Assembly: GCA_025808875.1 (NCBI GenBank)
Contig: CP075528.1
Location: 2,292,473-2,356,472 of the forward strand
Direction: 5' to 3'
Length of the DNA: 64,000 nucleotides
Origin: Enhydrobacter sp.
GTDB lineage: Bacteria > Pseudomonadota > Alphaproteobacteria > Reyranellales > Reyranellaceae
Below the pieces are notes generated by a model. The model did not search any database, had not been told where the DNA came from, and worked only from the letters and a program-made list of their open reading frames with translations. Positions 33,657 through 44,092 of the stretch are shown here, in pieces (position 1 is the stretch's first letter; the number at the start of each line of letters is the position of its first letter). The translations under genes and the position numbers were made by a program.

Positions 33657-36092
33657 TCATGGGGCGGGCGGGGCGAGGGTGATTGTGCCGATGGCGTTGC
33701 GGGCAAGTTCGGGGTGAGTGCCGGAAATGCCGACGTAGCGCAGGCTGCGCCATGACTCGACGAAGTGCCGCGACCAGTGCGACAGGAAGTTGCCGGACTG
33801 CCCGAGCGGGATGGCGAAGCGACTATTGTCGAGATCGTTGAAATCGTAGATCCCGCGGAACGTGGCGCCGTGAATCGCGTCGAAGGGCCGTGCGCCGCGA
33901 TAGGCGGGATTGGCACGGTTGAGCGTATGGGCTCCTCCGTCAGCGGGAAAGCGCACCGAGGCGAGGTCGCGCAGCAGGGGGATGCCGTCGAACAGCGGAT
34001 GGCGAAAGGCGGCGTGATGCTCGCGGCCCCATTGCCAGGCCTCGGGGTTGAGGCCCTGCAGCTGCGTCAGCCGGCTGAGTGCCCTCTCGAGCGACGTGGC
34101 GACGACGTCATCGCAGGATTCGACCGCGCTGGTGCCCCGATCGTCGCACCATTGCGGTCGTTCACGCAGGATACGGAGCACGAGCGACACGTTGATCTGC
34201 GACATGTCGTTGTAGATGTCATCGCCGACTTCGTCGGCCAGCAAGCCGCGCTGAAGCTCCATCAGCCAGGCCGTGTAGATCAGCGGCTCCGGTCGCGTCG
34301 CCAGCATGAACCCGTTCCAGTTCTGCAGCATGGCGACGGTCTTGCCGGCCCGGGCGCTGCGCGGCTTGACCTTGAGCAGCTCCGGCAGGACGTCGTCGGC
34401 GTCGAGTGTGCGGTTGTCGGCCTGCAGCGCGATCATGCCGTAGACCGGATGACGTTGGACCTCGCGGAGCAGTTCCGTGGCCCGGCGTTGCCGGTATCCC
34501 TCGGCCCAGTCGCGGGTTATGAAGTGACGGTAGTCGTCCCCGACCAGGCGGCCGTTGGCATTGACGATGAGGCCGCTCGGGGGATTGAGGGCGCGGGGCA
34601 ATTCGTCGAACGGCACGAAGCTTGCCCAGTCGTGCTCCGACGTCCAGCCGGGCCGTGCTATCGAACCGTCACCCTTGCGGCGAATCGGCACGCGCGCGGG
34701 AGCGATGAGCCCGATATTCCCTTCGGTGTCGCCGTAGACGATGTTCTGCATCGGCGACACGACCTTGCGGGCCGCATCGAGGAAATCGTCCCAGTTCTGC
34801 GCCAATCCGATGCGGATCAGCGCTTCCATGGTGGTGTCGCCGCTGTCGAGCGCGGTGGCCTGCAGTGCCAGCACGTGGCCCGTGGGCGCGAGATCCTCGG
34901 GCTTGCGGGCAAAGTCGTCTATGACCACGCCATGACGTGTTTCTCGCACGCGCAGCCGCACCGGATCGCCCCACAGTACGTTGATGGTCTCGTCGTAGAC
35001 CGCGAAGGGGCGGGCACCGTCGGGCGTGATGTAGCGATTGGGGTCGGTAGCATCCACGCGCTCGATGAACAGGTCCTGGCTGTCGAGATTGGTGGTGGTG
35101 AAACCCCAGCCGATGCTTGCGTTGTGGCCCAACACGATCGCCGGCACTCCCGGTGCCGAGGCGCCGCGAATGTCGAAACCGGGGCCGACCAGCCGCGCCA
35201 GATACCAGGTCCCGGGGAAACTGAATCCGAGATGGGGATCGTTGGCGAGCAGCGGTTTGCCGGAGACCGAACGCGCGCCCGCCACGACCCATTCATTCGA
35301 GGCTTCCCGCTTGAGCGTAGCAATGGTGTCGGTGGCGCGAAAGAGACGTTCGAGGTCGATTCCCTTTACTGCCTCGTTGACTTGGGCGAGGGTTGCGTCG
35401 CGTGGGTCTCCCGTCGGCTCGATCAGGAAACGCACGCCGTCCTCTCCGATTTTCTTGAGCAGGCGCAGGCGCAGGAGCTCAGCGCGCCAATTGCCATCGA
35501 GGCTTAGGGCCATCAGCTTCGTCCAGACCAGTGAATCGGCTGGCTGCCAGCGCTCTGGCCGATATTGTCCGCCCGACAGAAGCTTGATGAGCGTGAGCTC
35601 CAGGCCGAACTGCCGATGTTCGCCGACTATGAACGCGTTCACTCCCGCGGCATAGGCCTCGAGGATGCCGCGCGTTCCAGCCGACAGGACGCTCACGCTG
35701 TCGAGCGCGTGTCGGTAGACGCCCAGGCCGCGCATCGTGCGATCCGTATCGAGCAGGGCGGTGCCGACCAGCGCCGGCGGCACGATCTCGGAAAGTCGCC
35801 CCTGCCCGAGGCGTCGCATGAACTCCATTTGCCAGAAGCGGTCCTGGGCATGGGCGTAACCAAGGCCGAATGCAGCGTCCTCTATCGAGCCGGCGACGAT
35901 ATGGGGAACGGCGTTCCGGTCGCGTAGTATCTCGACGGAGGCCTTTGGGCCGGCGACATCGAAGCGGCCAGAGTACGGTGGCAGCGCGCCGCGCGCCTCA
36001 AAGAAGACTCCGACCAGCAGCACGGCGAGGCCGAGTGCGGCGGCGGCCGCGATCTTCGCGGTGCCCAATCCGAGGCGGACGAGCGTCCGCAC
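33657..36092 (-). CDS. Penicillin acylase family protein (Ntn hydrolase)
   Basis: 811-residue precursor with a hydrophobic N-terminus (residues ~10-32) that is a signal or anchor, so periplasmic. Autocleavage should occur before Ser265, the N-terminal nucleophile of the beta chain, seen in REASNEWVVAG; the oxyanion Asn region is LGHNASIGWGFTTT. Family members cleave penicillins, N-acyl homoserine lactones and other amides. Its start lies 3 bases after the CoA-transferase stop, so it ends a three-gene leftward operon. Quorum quenching is possible but cannot be told from antibiotic or peptide amide cleavage here. Confidence 0.92.
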   Translation of the reverse strand: MRTLVRLGLGTAKIAAAAALGLAVLLVGVFFEARGALPPYSGRFDVAGPKASVEILRDRNAVPHIVAGSIEDAAFGLGYAHAQDRFWQMEFMRRLGQGRLSEIVPPALVGTALLDTDRTMRGLGVYRHALDSVSVLSAGTRGILEAYAAGVNAFIVGEHRQFGLELTLIKLLSGGQYRPERWQPADSLVWTKLMALSLDGNWRAELLRLRLLKKIGEDGVRFLIEPTGDPRDATLAQVNEAVKGIDLERLFRATDTIATLKREASNEWVVAGARSVSGKPLLANDPHLGFSFPGTWYLARLVGPGFDIRGASAPGVPAIVLGHNASIGWGFTTTNLDSQDLFIERVDATDPNRYITPDGARPFAVYDETINVLWGDPVRLRVRETRHGVVIDDFARKPEDLAPTGHVLALQATALDSGDTTMEALIRIGLAQNWDDFLDAARKVVSPMQNIVYGDTEGNIGLIAPARVPIRRKGDGSIARPGWTSEHDWASFVPFDELPRALNPPSGLIVNANGRLVGDDYRHFITRDWAEGYRQRRATELLREVQRHPVYGMIALQADNRTLDADDVLPELLKVKPRSARAGKTVAMLQNWNGFMLATRPEPLIYTAWLMELQRGLLADEVGDDIYNDMSQINVSLVLRILRERPQWCDDRGTSAVESCDDVVATSLERALSRLTQLQGLNPEAWQWGREHHAAFRHPLFDGIPLLRDLASVRFPADGGAHTLNRANPAYRGARPFDAIHGATFRGIYDFNDLDNSRFAIPLGQSGNFLSHWSRHFVESWRSLRYVGISGTHPELARNAIGTITLAPPAP

Positions 36093-36095
36093 CGG

Positions 36096-37250
36096 CTAAC
36101 CGATGAAGGAGAGAATGGCCGAGCGGTCCGCGTCGAGATCGGGCGCCGGCTTGCGCGTCGTCGGATCCTCGAAGGCCGACATTTTGATGGGATTGCCGGC
36201 GAGGCGGAGCGTGCCGCCGCCGCCGTCAGGTGCCTCGACCAGCATGTTGCGGGCGGCGACCTGCGGGTGGGAAAGCGCCTGCTCGATATTGTTGATCGGG
36301 CCGCTCGGCACGCCGGCCTTCGCCAGGACGCCGAGCCAGTGCGCAGTCGTGTTGGTTCTGAGGACGGACTCCATCTCGTGCTCGAGCTTCTGATGATGCT
36401 TCTGGCGCAGGGCGTTCGACTTGTAGATGGGGTCGGCAGCCATATCTGGCCGTCCAAGGGCCTCGCACGTCTTGACGAACAGGCCGTCGTTGCCGGCCGC
36501 GATGATCAGCGCGCCGTCCTGGCTGCGGAACGCCTGGAACGGCGTGATGGTCGGATGGCGGGCGCCGAGCGGGCCGGGGATTTCACCCTCGACCGTGTAA
36601 CGCATCACGGCGTTCTCCAGCAACGCGATCTGGCAGTCGAACATGCCGATGTCGATCTTGGTCGCCTCGCCGGTCTTCAGCCGGTGCACCAGCGCGGCAT
36701 TGACCGCGATCGCCGTGTAGAGGCCAGCGCCGATGTCGCCGATCGACATGCCCACACGCGCCGGCGGGGCTCCCTCGTGGCCGGTGATGCTCATGATGCC
36801 ACCCATGCCCTGCACGACCATGTCGTAGGCGGGATCCCTGGAATTCGGTCCGGTGTGCCCGAAACCCGAGGCAGAGGCGTAGATCAGCTTGGGGTAGCGG
36901 CTATGCAGCGTTTCCCAGCCGTAGCCAAGCTTCTCCATGGTGCCGGGACGGAAATTCTCGACGACGACATCGGCCTTCGCGAGCAGCTTCTCGAAGACCT
37001 TGCGGTCGGCATCGGTCTTGAGGTCGAGCGCGATGCTTTCCTTGCCGCGGTTAACCGACGCGAAATAGGTCGAGCGACCGTGGACGTACGGCCCATAGGC
37101 GCGCGCGTCGTCGCCCCCCTTGGGCGGCTCGACTTTGATCACACGGGCGCCGAGCTCGGCCATCATCAGCGTGCAGTAGGGCCCGGCAAGGATGCGCGAC
37201 AGGTCGACGACGACGATGCCCGACAGGGGGCCTTTGGCGTTTTCAGTCAT
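36096..37250 (-). CDS. CaiB/BaiF family III CoA-transferase
   Basis: 384-residue CoA-transferase. Homology runs from MTENAKGPLSGIVVVDLSR to the end; typical motifs are ILAGPYCTLMMAELGARVIK, VVENFRPGTMEKLG and the catalytic Asp in DPAYDMVVQGMGG. ATG 37250 is the first Met before this block. The same frame stays open for almost 2 kb upstream, but that part lies opposite a YheT gene and the EamA gene and is not coding. It sits 11 bases after the EamA gene and 3 bases before the acylase gene. Substrate acid unknown. Confidence 0.92.
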   Translation of the reverse strand: MTENAKGPLSGIVVVDLSRILAGPYCTLMMAELGARVIKVEPPKGGDDARAYGPYVHGRSTYFASVNRGKESIALDLKTDADRKVFEKLLAKADVVVENFRPGTMEKLGYGWETLHSRYPKLIYASASGFGHTGPNSRDPAYDMVVQGMGGIMSITGHEGAPPARVGMSIGDIGAGLYTAIAVNAALVHRLKTGEATKIDIGMFDCQIALLENAVMRYTVEGEIPGPLGARHPTITPFQAFRSQDGALIIAAGNDGLFVKTCEALGRPDMAADPIYKSNALRQKHHQKLEHEMESVLRTNTTAHWLGVLAKAGVPSGPINNIEQALSHPQVAARNMLVEAPDGGGGTLRLAGNPIKMSAFEDPTTRKPAPDLDADRSAILSFIG

Positions 37251-37261
37251 GATCGGCTTGT

Positions 37262-38137
37262 TTAGCCAGTGGCTCGCCGCGAATCCAGCCAGACATTGGT
37301 GGCTGCGGCACCGATGACCACGGCGCCGCCGAACAAGGTGAGCGTGCCCGGCCTTTCGCCGTCGACGAGCCATACCCAGATTGGTCCGAGAACCAGTTCG
37401 AGCAGCCCGAGCAGGGCGGCGCGTCCGGCAGGGATGTGCTTGAGGCTGGCCATGTAGAGCAGCAGGCCGAGCGCGAGCTGGCCGGGCCCGAGCGCCAGTA
37501 ACCAGGCGAGATCGTCGCGCGTGACGGTGCCGGGCGTCGCGAAGGGGAGGGCGACGACCGCCGAGATGGCCCCGGCGATGGCGAGCGAGGGGGTCATGCT
37601 GACGTCCCGGCGGTGGCGCACGATCACATAGTTGGCGCTGATGCAGAGCACCACGATGAAAGCCACCGACATGCCGAGTACCGCCCCGGCATCCAGCGAA
37701 TCGATCACCGACAAGGCCAGGCCCGCGACCGCCACAGCCATCGCCATCAGGGTATGGCGGTGCAGCGGCTCCCCCAGGAAGAAGCGGGCGAGCAGGGCCG
37801 TGACGAACGGCGTTGCGCCGAACACGATCAGCACGTTGGCCACTGGAGCCATGCCCAGTGCCAGGATGAAGGAGACGAAGCTTCCCGCCAGCATCAGCCC
37901 GCTCATGAACAGCGACATGCCGGCGTAGCGCAGATCGTGCCAGACCTGCCGACGGCGCCATAGCAGCAGCGGCACGATCGCGAGCATGAGCAGTGTCGAA
38001 CGCCAGAACGACACGTCCCAGGCCGGGAGCTGGATCTGCCGCACGATCACGCCGGCTGTACTGAACATGACGGCAGCCAGGATGGCGTAGAGTGCGCCGA
38101 GTGCCGCCGAACCTTCCCCCATGTCGCTGGTCTTCAT
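37262..38137 (-). CDS. EamA/DMT-superfamily transporter
   Basis: 291-residue inner-membrane protein with ten predicted helices in two EamA repeats (ALYAILAAVMFSTAGVIVRQ opens the first, SLAIAGAISAVVALPF the second). It is the first gene of the leftward operon with the CoA-transferase and acylase. Likely exports or imports a small metabolite; specificity unknown. Confidence 0.9.
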   Translation of the reverse strand: MKTSDMGEGSAALGALYAILAAVMFSTAGVIVRQIQLPAWDVSFWRSTLLMLAIVPLLLWRRRQVWHDLRYAGMSLFMSGLMLAGSFVSFILALGMAPVANVLIVFGATPFVTALLARFFLGEPLHRHTLMAMAVAVAGLALSVIDSLDAGAVLGMSVAFIVVLCISANYVIVRHRRDVSMTPSLAIAGAISAVVALPFATPGTVTRDDLAWLLALGPGQLALGLLLYMASLKHIPAGRAALLGLLELVLGPIWVWLVDGERPGTLTLFGGAVVIGAAATNVWLDSRRATG

Positions 38138-38213
38138 TTTCAGGCGAACGCATACGAATTCGCGCGCGACCCGTCCATCTATTCCCTGTCGCCGGACTTG
38201 CTAGGATCGCTGG

Positions 38214-39191
38214 GTGAGTTTCGACATACCGCCCTTCCAGCCGCGCTTTCCCTGGTGGGGCGGCGACCTGCAGACCTTGGCCAACCGCCTGGCGGTTGGC
38301 GCTATCGATCTTGCGCCGCACACCAGCCGTGGCCAGTCTTTCCGGCTCGACGACGGCACCGGCGATACGCTGCTTGCCAGGCTCGACCGGCCGGCGCGAC
38401 CGCGGGCCGGGGCGCCGCTGGTCATCCTGATCCACGGCCTGACGGGGTCGCAGGACAGCACCTACATGCTCAGCCAGTCTCGTTGCTTGCTGGAAGCCGG
38501 CTTTCGGGTGCTGAGGCTCAATCTGCGTGGCGCCGGTCCGTCCCGTGCGTTGTGCGGGGGACACTACTATGCCGGACGCAGCCAGGACTTTCGAGCGTTG
38601 CTGGCCCTCCTGCCGGATGAGTTTCGGCGCGATGGAGTGGCGGCTGTCGGTTACTCGCTGGGCGGAGCCATGCTTCTCAAGTATCTCGGCGAGGAGGGGC
38701 GGGCTGCGCCGCTGGTGGCCGCCGCCAGTGTGAGTGCGCCGATCGATCTTGCCGCGACCTGCCAATGCATGCTTCGCCCACGCAATGCGCTCTATCATCG
38801 CTACCTGCTTGCTCAGATGAAGGGCGAAGCGACGGGCGAGGGGGCGGTTCTCACGGACGACGAACGCCATGCCGTTCTCGGTGCGCGCAGCATCTGGGAG
38901 TACGACGAGGTCTTCATCGCACCGCGGCACGGCTTCGCTGGCGCCGACGACTACTACGACCGCTGCAAGCCGGTGCGCTTCATGCCAGCCATCGGTATTC
39001 CGACGCTGGTGATCGCCGCGCTGGACGATCCCTGGATTCCCGGCGATCTTTACAAGTCGTTCGGGTGGGCTGAGAACCCGTTGCTCACGCCGCTGCTGTC
39101 GCGTAACGGGGGCCATGTCGGCTTCCACGGCCGGGGCGACCGCAGGCCTTGGAGCGACATCGCGATCGTGCGATTCTTGGAGCATGTCTGA
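38214..39191 (+). CDS. YheT-like alpha/beta hydrolase
   Basis: 325-residue hydrolase of the YheT/UPF0017 group. HGLTGSQDSTY provides the oxyanion strand, GYSLGGAML the serine elbow and GGHVGFHG the His. The opener PPFQPRFPWWGGDLQT is the family hallmark. GTG 38214 is the only start before that block, with weak SD. It is divergent from the EamA gene over a 76-base gap. Physiological substrate is not established for the family. Confidence 0.88.
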   Translation: MSFDIPPFQPRFPWWGGDLQTLANRLAVGAIDLAPHTSRGQSFRLDDGTGDTLLARLDRPARPRAGAPLVILIHGLTGSQDSTYMLSQSRCLLEAGFRVLRLNLRGAGPSRALCGGHYYAGRSQDFRALLALLPDEFRRDGVAAVGYSLGGAMLLKYLGEEGRAAPLVAAASVSAPIDLAATCQCMLRPRNALYHRYLLAQMKGEATGEGAVLTDDERHAVLGARSIWEYDEVFIAPRHGFAGADDYYDRCKPVRFMPAIGIPTLVIAALDDPWIPGDLYKSFGWAENPLLTPLLSRNGGHVGFHGRGDRRPWSDIAIVRFLEHV

Positions 39192-39330
39192 GGCAGAGCC
39201 ACTGGCCACCATCGCAATCGTCGTCGGGCTGCTGGCAGCCCTTATCCTCGCTTGGCGCGCCTATCGTGGCGCCGCGCAGGATCATGAGGAGCGCAAGCGT
39301 GAGCGACAAGATCGCGACGACCGCGACTAG
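39184..39330 (+). CDS. Small single-span membrane protein
   Basis: Possible 48-residue protein overlapping the end of the hydrolase gene by 8 bases. One helix (TIAIVVGLLAALILAWRAYRG) is followed by a highly charged tail rich in Arg, Glu and Asp. I recognise no family. The overlap and clean membrane-plus-charged-tail layout support translation; no distinct SD is visible. Confidence 0.5.
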   Translation: MSEAEPLATIAIVVGLLAALILAWRAYRGAAQDHEERKRERQDRDDRD

Positions 39331-39370
39331 ATCAGCCTGCAAAATGGTCCCGTTCCGGACCTAAAACCTC

Positions 39371-39397
39371 ATGCCAAAAATGCCAAAAATGCCAAAA
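39371..39397. repeat. Three tandem copies of a 9-bp unit
   Basis: ATGCCAAAA occurs three times head to tail without mismatch in a gene-free gap of 228 bases. A short inverted repeat (GGTCC at 39346-39350, GGACC at 39357-39361) precedes it. The A-richness stands out against GC-rich surroundings. Confidence 0.9.
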
Positions 39398-39473
39398 TTC
39401 ACCGCGACCACCATGACCGGCGCACACCCGCACCTCGTCGAACGCCAAGATTACCATGGGGGCGGCGTTTGCA

Positions 39474-39539
39474 CCTAATTGGGTCGATGGATTCGAACAA
39501 GTGCCGATGGCAGTTGGATCGGATGGCCATTCGACCCCC
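39474..39539. repeat. Dispersed repeat, copy C
   Basis: 66 bases that align without gaps to 60035-60100, with 46 of 66 positions identical by hand count. The best block is its first 22 bases, CCTAATTGGGTCGATGGATTCG minus two differences. Intergenic, just beyond the end of the LysR gene. It lacks the A/T-rich element found in the two larger units at 60 kb. Confidence 0.6.
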
Positions 39540-39558
39540 TTTCGCAGCGAACATCTCG

Positions 39559-40458
39559 TCATTTGACTCTCCGCATCGTCAACAAGCCGAGCAGTACCTG
39601 CGCGGCGGGACTGAGATAGCCTTTGCGCCGGTGCAGTACCGTGATCGGGACCGTCGTACGCATGGCGGGGATGTCGAGCGCGACCAAGGTTTCCTGGCGC
39701 AGTTCGTCGCGCACGCTGCTTTCGGGAACGAGGGCGAGACCGAAGCCAGCCTGAGCGAGCCGCTTTTGCGCGGTCAGGCTGTCGATGAGGGTAACGTCGG
39801 CGCGGTCGAGGCCCGCGCGCGCGAGTTGTCGCGCCAGCACGTGACCGGAGGAATCACGGTCGCGTGGCACGAGCGGGAAGCCCACCCATCGCTCGCCCAC
39901 GAGCGCGCGGGGATCGCGCAGGCGGCGGCCGGCGAGGGGATGACCGGCTGCGGCCACCACCAGCATCGCTTCGCCACCGGCGTCCAGTTCGACCAGATCC
40001 GTGCGGTCGCTCCTGAAGTAGCGTAGGCCGAGGGTGGCCTCGCCGCGTCGCACGAGGTCGGTGACTTCCGCACTCGACGCCGTGCGCAGTTCGAGGCGGA
40101 CGTTCTTCCGGCGACGGGCGAAGCGCCGAAGGATGTGGACGATGTGCGTATCGGCGAGGGTTCCGACCAGAGCGAGCGAGACGACCGCGACGGCGTGGGC
40201 CCCGAGATCGCGCACGGCGTCGTGTCCGTCCTTGAGAGCCGCCATGGTCGCCTCTGCGTGAGGCAGGAAGGCGCGGCCGGCATCGGTCAGCCGCGCGCGG
40301 CCCCGGATGCGTTCGAACAGCGGCGCGCCCAGTTCTTGTTCGAGCTGGCCGACACGGCGGCTGATGGCCGGCTGCGACCTGTGCAGTTGCTGTGCCGCGC
40401 GCGAGAAGCCGCCGGTTTCGGCGATGGCGAGGAAGGTCCGGATCTCGTCGATGTCCAT
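39559..40458 (-). CDS. LysR-family transcriptional regulator
   Basis: 299-residue regulator. The N-terminal winged HTH (residues 1-60, with GGFSRAAQQLHRSQPAISRR) is classic LysR; the rest is the periplasmic-binding-like effector domain. It is divergent from the PEP-mutase-like gene across 91 bases, the standard arrangement for activating a neighbour and repressing itself. Effector unknown. Confidence 0.93.
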   Translation of the reverse strand: MDIDEIRTFLAIAETGGFSRAAQQLHRSQPAISRRVGQLEQELGAPLFERIRGRARLTDAGRAFLPHAEATMAALKDGHDAVRDLGAHAVAVVSLALVGTLADTHIVHILRRFARRRKNVRLELRTASSAEVTDLVRRGEATLGLRYFRSDRTDLVELDAGGEAMLVVAAAGHPLAGRRLRDPRALVGERWVGFPLVPRDRDSSGHVLARQLARAGLDRADVTLIDSLTAQKRLAQAGFGLALVPESSVRDELRQETLVALDIPAMRTTVPITVLHRRKGYLSPAAQVLLGLLTMRRVK

Positions 40459-40477
40459 GATCAGGATTTTCGATGGA

Positions 40478-40492
40478 ATACTGCCGAACTAT
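40478..40492. promoter_or_regulatory. Candidate LysR-type operator
   Basis: ATA-N9-TAT containing a T-N11-A core (TACTGCCGAACTA, 40479-40491) lies between the two divergent genes, 20 bases before the LysR start and about 58 before the lyase start. The dyad is imperfect, with only alternate bases matching. Offered only because a LysR site is expected in this gap. Confidence 0.3.
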
Positions 40493-40549
40493 GCATTTTA
40501 CAAAGGATAACCCGTGGTCGACGGTGGGGCAGCCACCAGAGGAGATGCC

Positions 40550-41372
40550 ATGCCCACGCAGGCCCAGAAAACGGCGACATTCCGCGCCCTGCACGACAGA
40601 CCCGGTGCCTTCATCATTCCCAATCCATGGGACGCGGGCACGGCGCGCCTGCTGGCCGCGTTGGGCTTCGAGGCGTTGGCCACCACCAGCCTGGGAGCTG
40701 CCAACATGCTGGGGCGTCCCGACGCCGCAGTGTTGCGCGCCGAGGTGATCGAGAACGCCCGGGCGATCGCCGAGGCCACCGACCTGCCGGTCAGCGTCGA
40801 CCTGGAGAATTGCTTCGCCCATGAGCCGGAGGAAGCGGCCGAGGCGATCCGGTTGGCGTTCGAAGCGGGCGCCGTGGGGGGCTCGATCGAGGATTTCAGC
40901 GGCGATCGTCAGGAGCCGATCTACGACCTCGAACTATCGGTTGCGCGGGTGCGGGCGGCGGTCGCCATGGCGCGCTCGCTCCCCGTGCCGTTCGTCGTCA
41001 CGGCGCGCGCCGAAAACCTGATCAGGGGTCGCAACGACATGGCTGACACGATCCGCCGGCTACGCGCCTACGAAGAGGCGGGCGCCGACGTGCTCTACGC
41101 GCCGGGCTTGCGTAACGCTGCGGAAATCCGCGAGGTGGTAGCCGCCGTGAAGCGGCCGGTGAACGTCGTCACCGGCTGGCTCGATCCGGATGTCACGGCG
41201 GGCCAGATCGCCGAGGCGGGCGGCAAGCGCATCAGCGTCGGCGGGCTGTTGTCACGCTTGGCGTTGGCGACGGTCATCGAGGCCGCCCGCGCCATGAGGG
41301 AGCAGGGCTCGTTCGCCTGGATGCGCGACGTGCTGCCCTTTGCCGAGACGAGTCGCCTGCTGGCCGCCGGGG

Positions 41373-41386
<14 letters not shown>
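40550..41386 (+). CDS. Isocitrate lyase / PEP mutase superfamily protein
   Basis: 278-residue (beta/alpha)8 enzyme. FIIPNPWDAGTARLL, DLENCFA with acidic metal ligand, and GGSIEDFSG are the family's landmarks. It is shorter than true isocitrate lyase and lacks its KKCGH loop, placing it among the small 2-methylisocitrate-lyase/PEP-mutase-like lyases. AGAGGAG before ATG 40550 sets the start. Probably under control of the divergent LysR. It overlaps the convergent NUDIX gene by 14 bases. Confidence 0.9.
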
Positions 41387-42874
<1,488 letters not shown>

Positions 42875-42949
42875 TTATCGCGCGAACGACGGGTAGCTGC
42901 AATGCGGCTTGTTTGACTGGCATCCTGCCCTCTCTATGATCCGCGGCGC

Positions 42950-44089
42950 ATGGATTTCAGGCTCTCCGAGGAACAGGAAGCGTTTCGCGACACGGCGCGC
43001 CAGTTCGCGACCGAGAAGATGCTGCCCCACGCGGCCAAATGGGACGCCGACAAGATTTTTCCGGTCGAGGCCTTGCGCGAGGCGGCCGCCCTCGGTTTTG
43101 GCGGCATCTACGTGCAGGATGACGTCGGCGGCAGTGGGCTCAGCCGTGTCGACGCCGCGTTGATCATGGAGGAACTGTCGGCCGCCTGTCCCAGCACGGC
43201 GGCCTACATCTCGATCCACAACATGGCCGCCTGGATGATCGACGGCTTCGGCGACGACGACCAGCGGCGGCGGTTCCTGCCTAAGCTCTGTTCGATGGAG
43301 CACTTCGCCAGCTACTGCCTGACTGAGCCCGGCGCCGGCTCGGATGCGGCGGCGCTGGCGACTCGCGCCGAGCTCAAGGGGGACCACTACATCGTCAATG
43401 GCACCAAGGCGTTCATCTCGGGCGGCGGACGGAGCGACATCTATGTCGTGATGTTGCGGACCGGTGGATCAGGCGCGAGCGGCGTGTCGACATTGGTGGT
43501 CGAGAGGAACACGCCGGGCCTTTCCTTCGGCAAGCAGGAGCAGAAACTCGGATGGAACAGCCAGCCGACAGCGGCGGTGAATTTCGAGAACTGCAAGGTG
43601 CCGGTCGCCAACCGGCTGGGTCCGGAGGGGCACGGATTCAAGATCGCTATGATGGGGCTCGACGGCGGGCGCATCAACATCGGTGCCTGTTCGGTGGGCG
43701 GTGCGCGCGCCTGCCTCGAGACCGCGTCGCGCTACGTCGTCGAGCGCAAGCAGTTCGGCAAGCCGCTCGCCGACTTCCAGGCGACCCAGTTCAAGCTCGC
43801 CGACATGGCGACCGAACTCGACGCGGCACGACTGATGATCTGGCGCGCCGCCTCGCTGCTCGACCGGAAGTCGCCGGAGGCGACTCAGGCCGCTGCCATG
43901 GCAAAGCGCTTCGCCACCGACGTCGGCTTCCGCGTCGTCAACGACGCTCTGCAACTGCACGGCGGATACGGCTACTTGAAGGACTTCCCCATCGAACGCT
44001 ATCTGCGCGACCTGCGTGTGCATCAAATCCTCGAGGGGACCAACGAGATCATGCGCGTCATCATTTCGCGGCGTCTGTTGATGGGATGA
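42950..44089 (+). CDS. Acyl-CoA dehydrogenase, isobutyryl-CoA type
   Basis: 379-residue FAD enzyme. [15 protein letters not shown] binds the flavin/substrate, [20 protein letters not shown] is the C-terminal signature, and the catalytic Glu lies in [12 protein letters not shown]. It leads an operon whose next two genes are a 3-hydroxyisobutyryl-CoA hydrolase-like and a 3-hydroxyisobutyrate dehydrogenase, so the valine step isobutyryl-CoA to methacrylyl-CoA is the best assignment. Confidence 0.92.
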   Translation: MDFRLSEEQEAFRDTARQFATEKMLPHAAKWDADKIFPVEALREAAALGFGGIYVQDDVGGSGLSRVDAALIMEELSAACPSTAAYISIHNMAAWMIDGFGDDDQRRRFLPKLCSMEHFASYCLTEPGAGSDAAALATRAELKGDHYIVNGTKAFISGGGRSDIYVVMLRTGGSGASGVSTLVVERNTPGLSFGKQEQKLGWNSQPTAAVNFENCKVPVANRLGPEGHGFKIAMMGLDGGRINIGACSVGGARACLETASRYVVERKQFGKPLADFQATQFKLADMATELDAARLMIWRAASLLDRKSPEATQAAAMAKRFATDVGFRVVNDALQLHGGYGYLKDFPIERYLRDLRVHQILEGTNEIMRVIISRRLLMG

Positions 44090-44092
44090 AGA

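Noticed and set aside
37251..39212. Leftward extension of the CoA-transferase frame by ~650 codons
   Set aside because: It passes under the EamA and YheT genes in other frames and shows no conserved domain; the CoA-transferase homology begins at ATG 37250.
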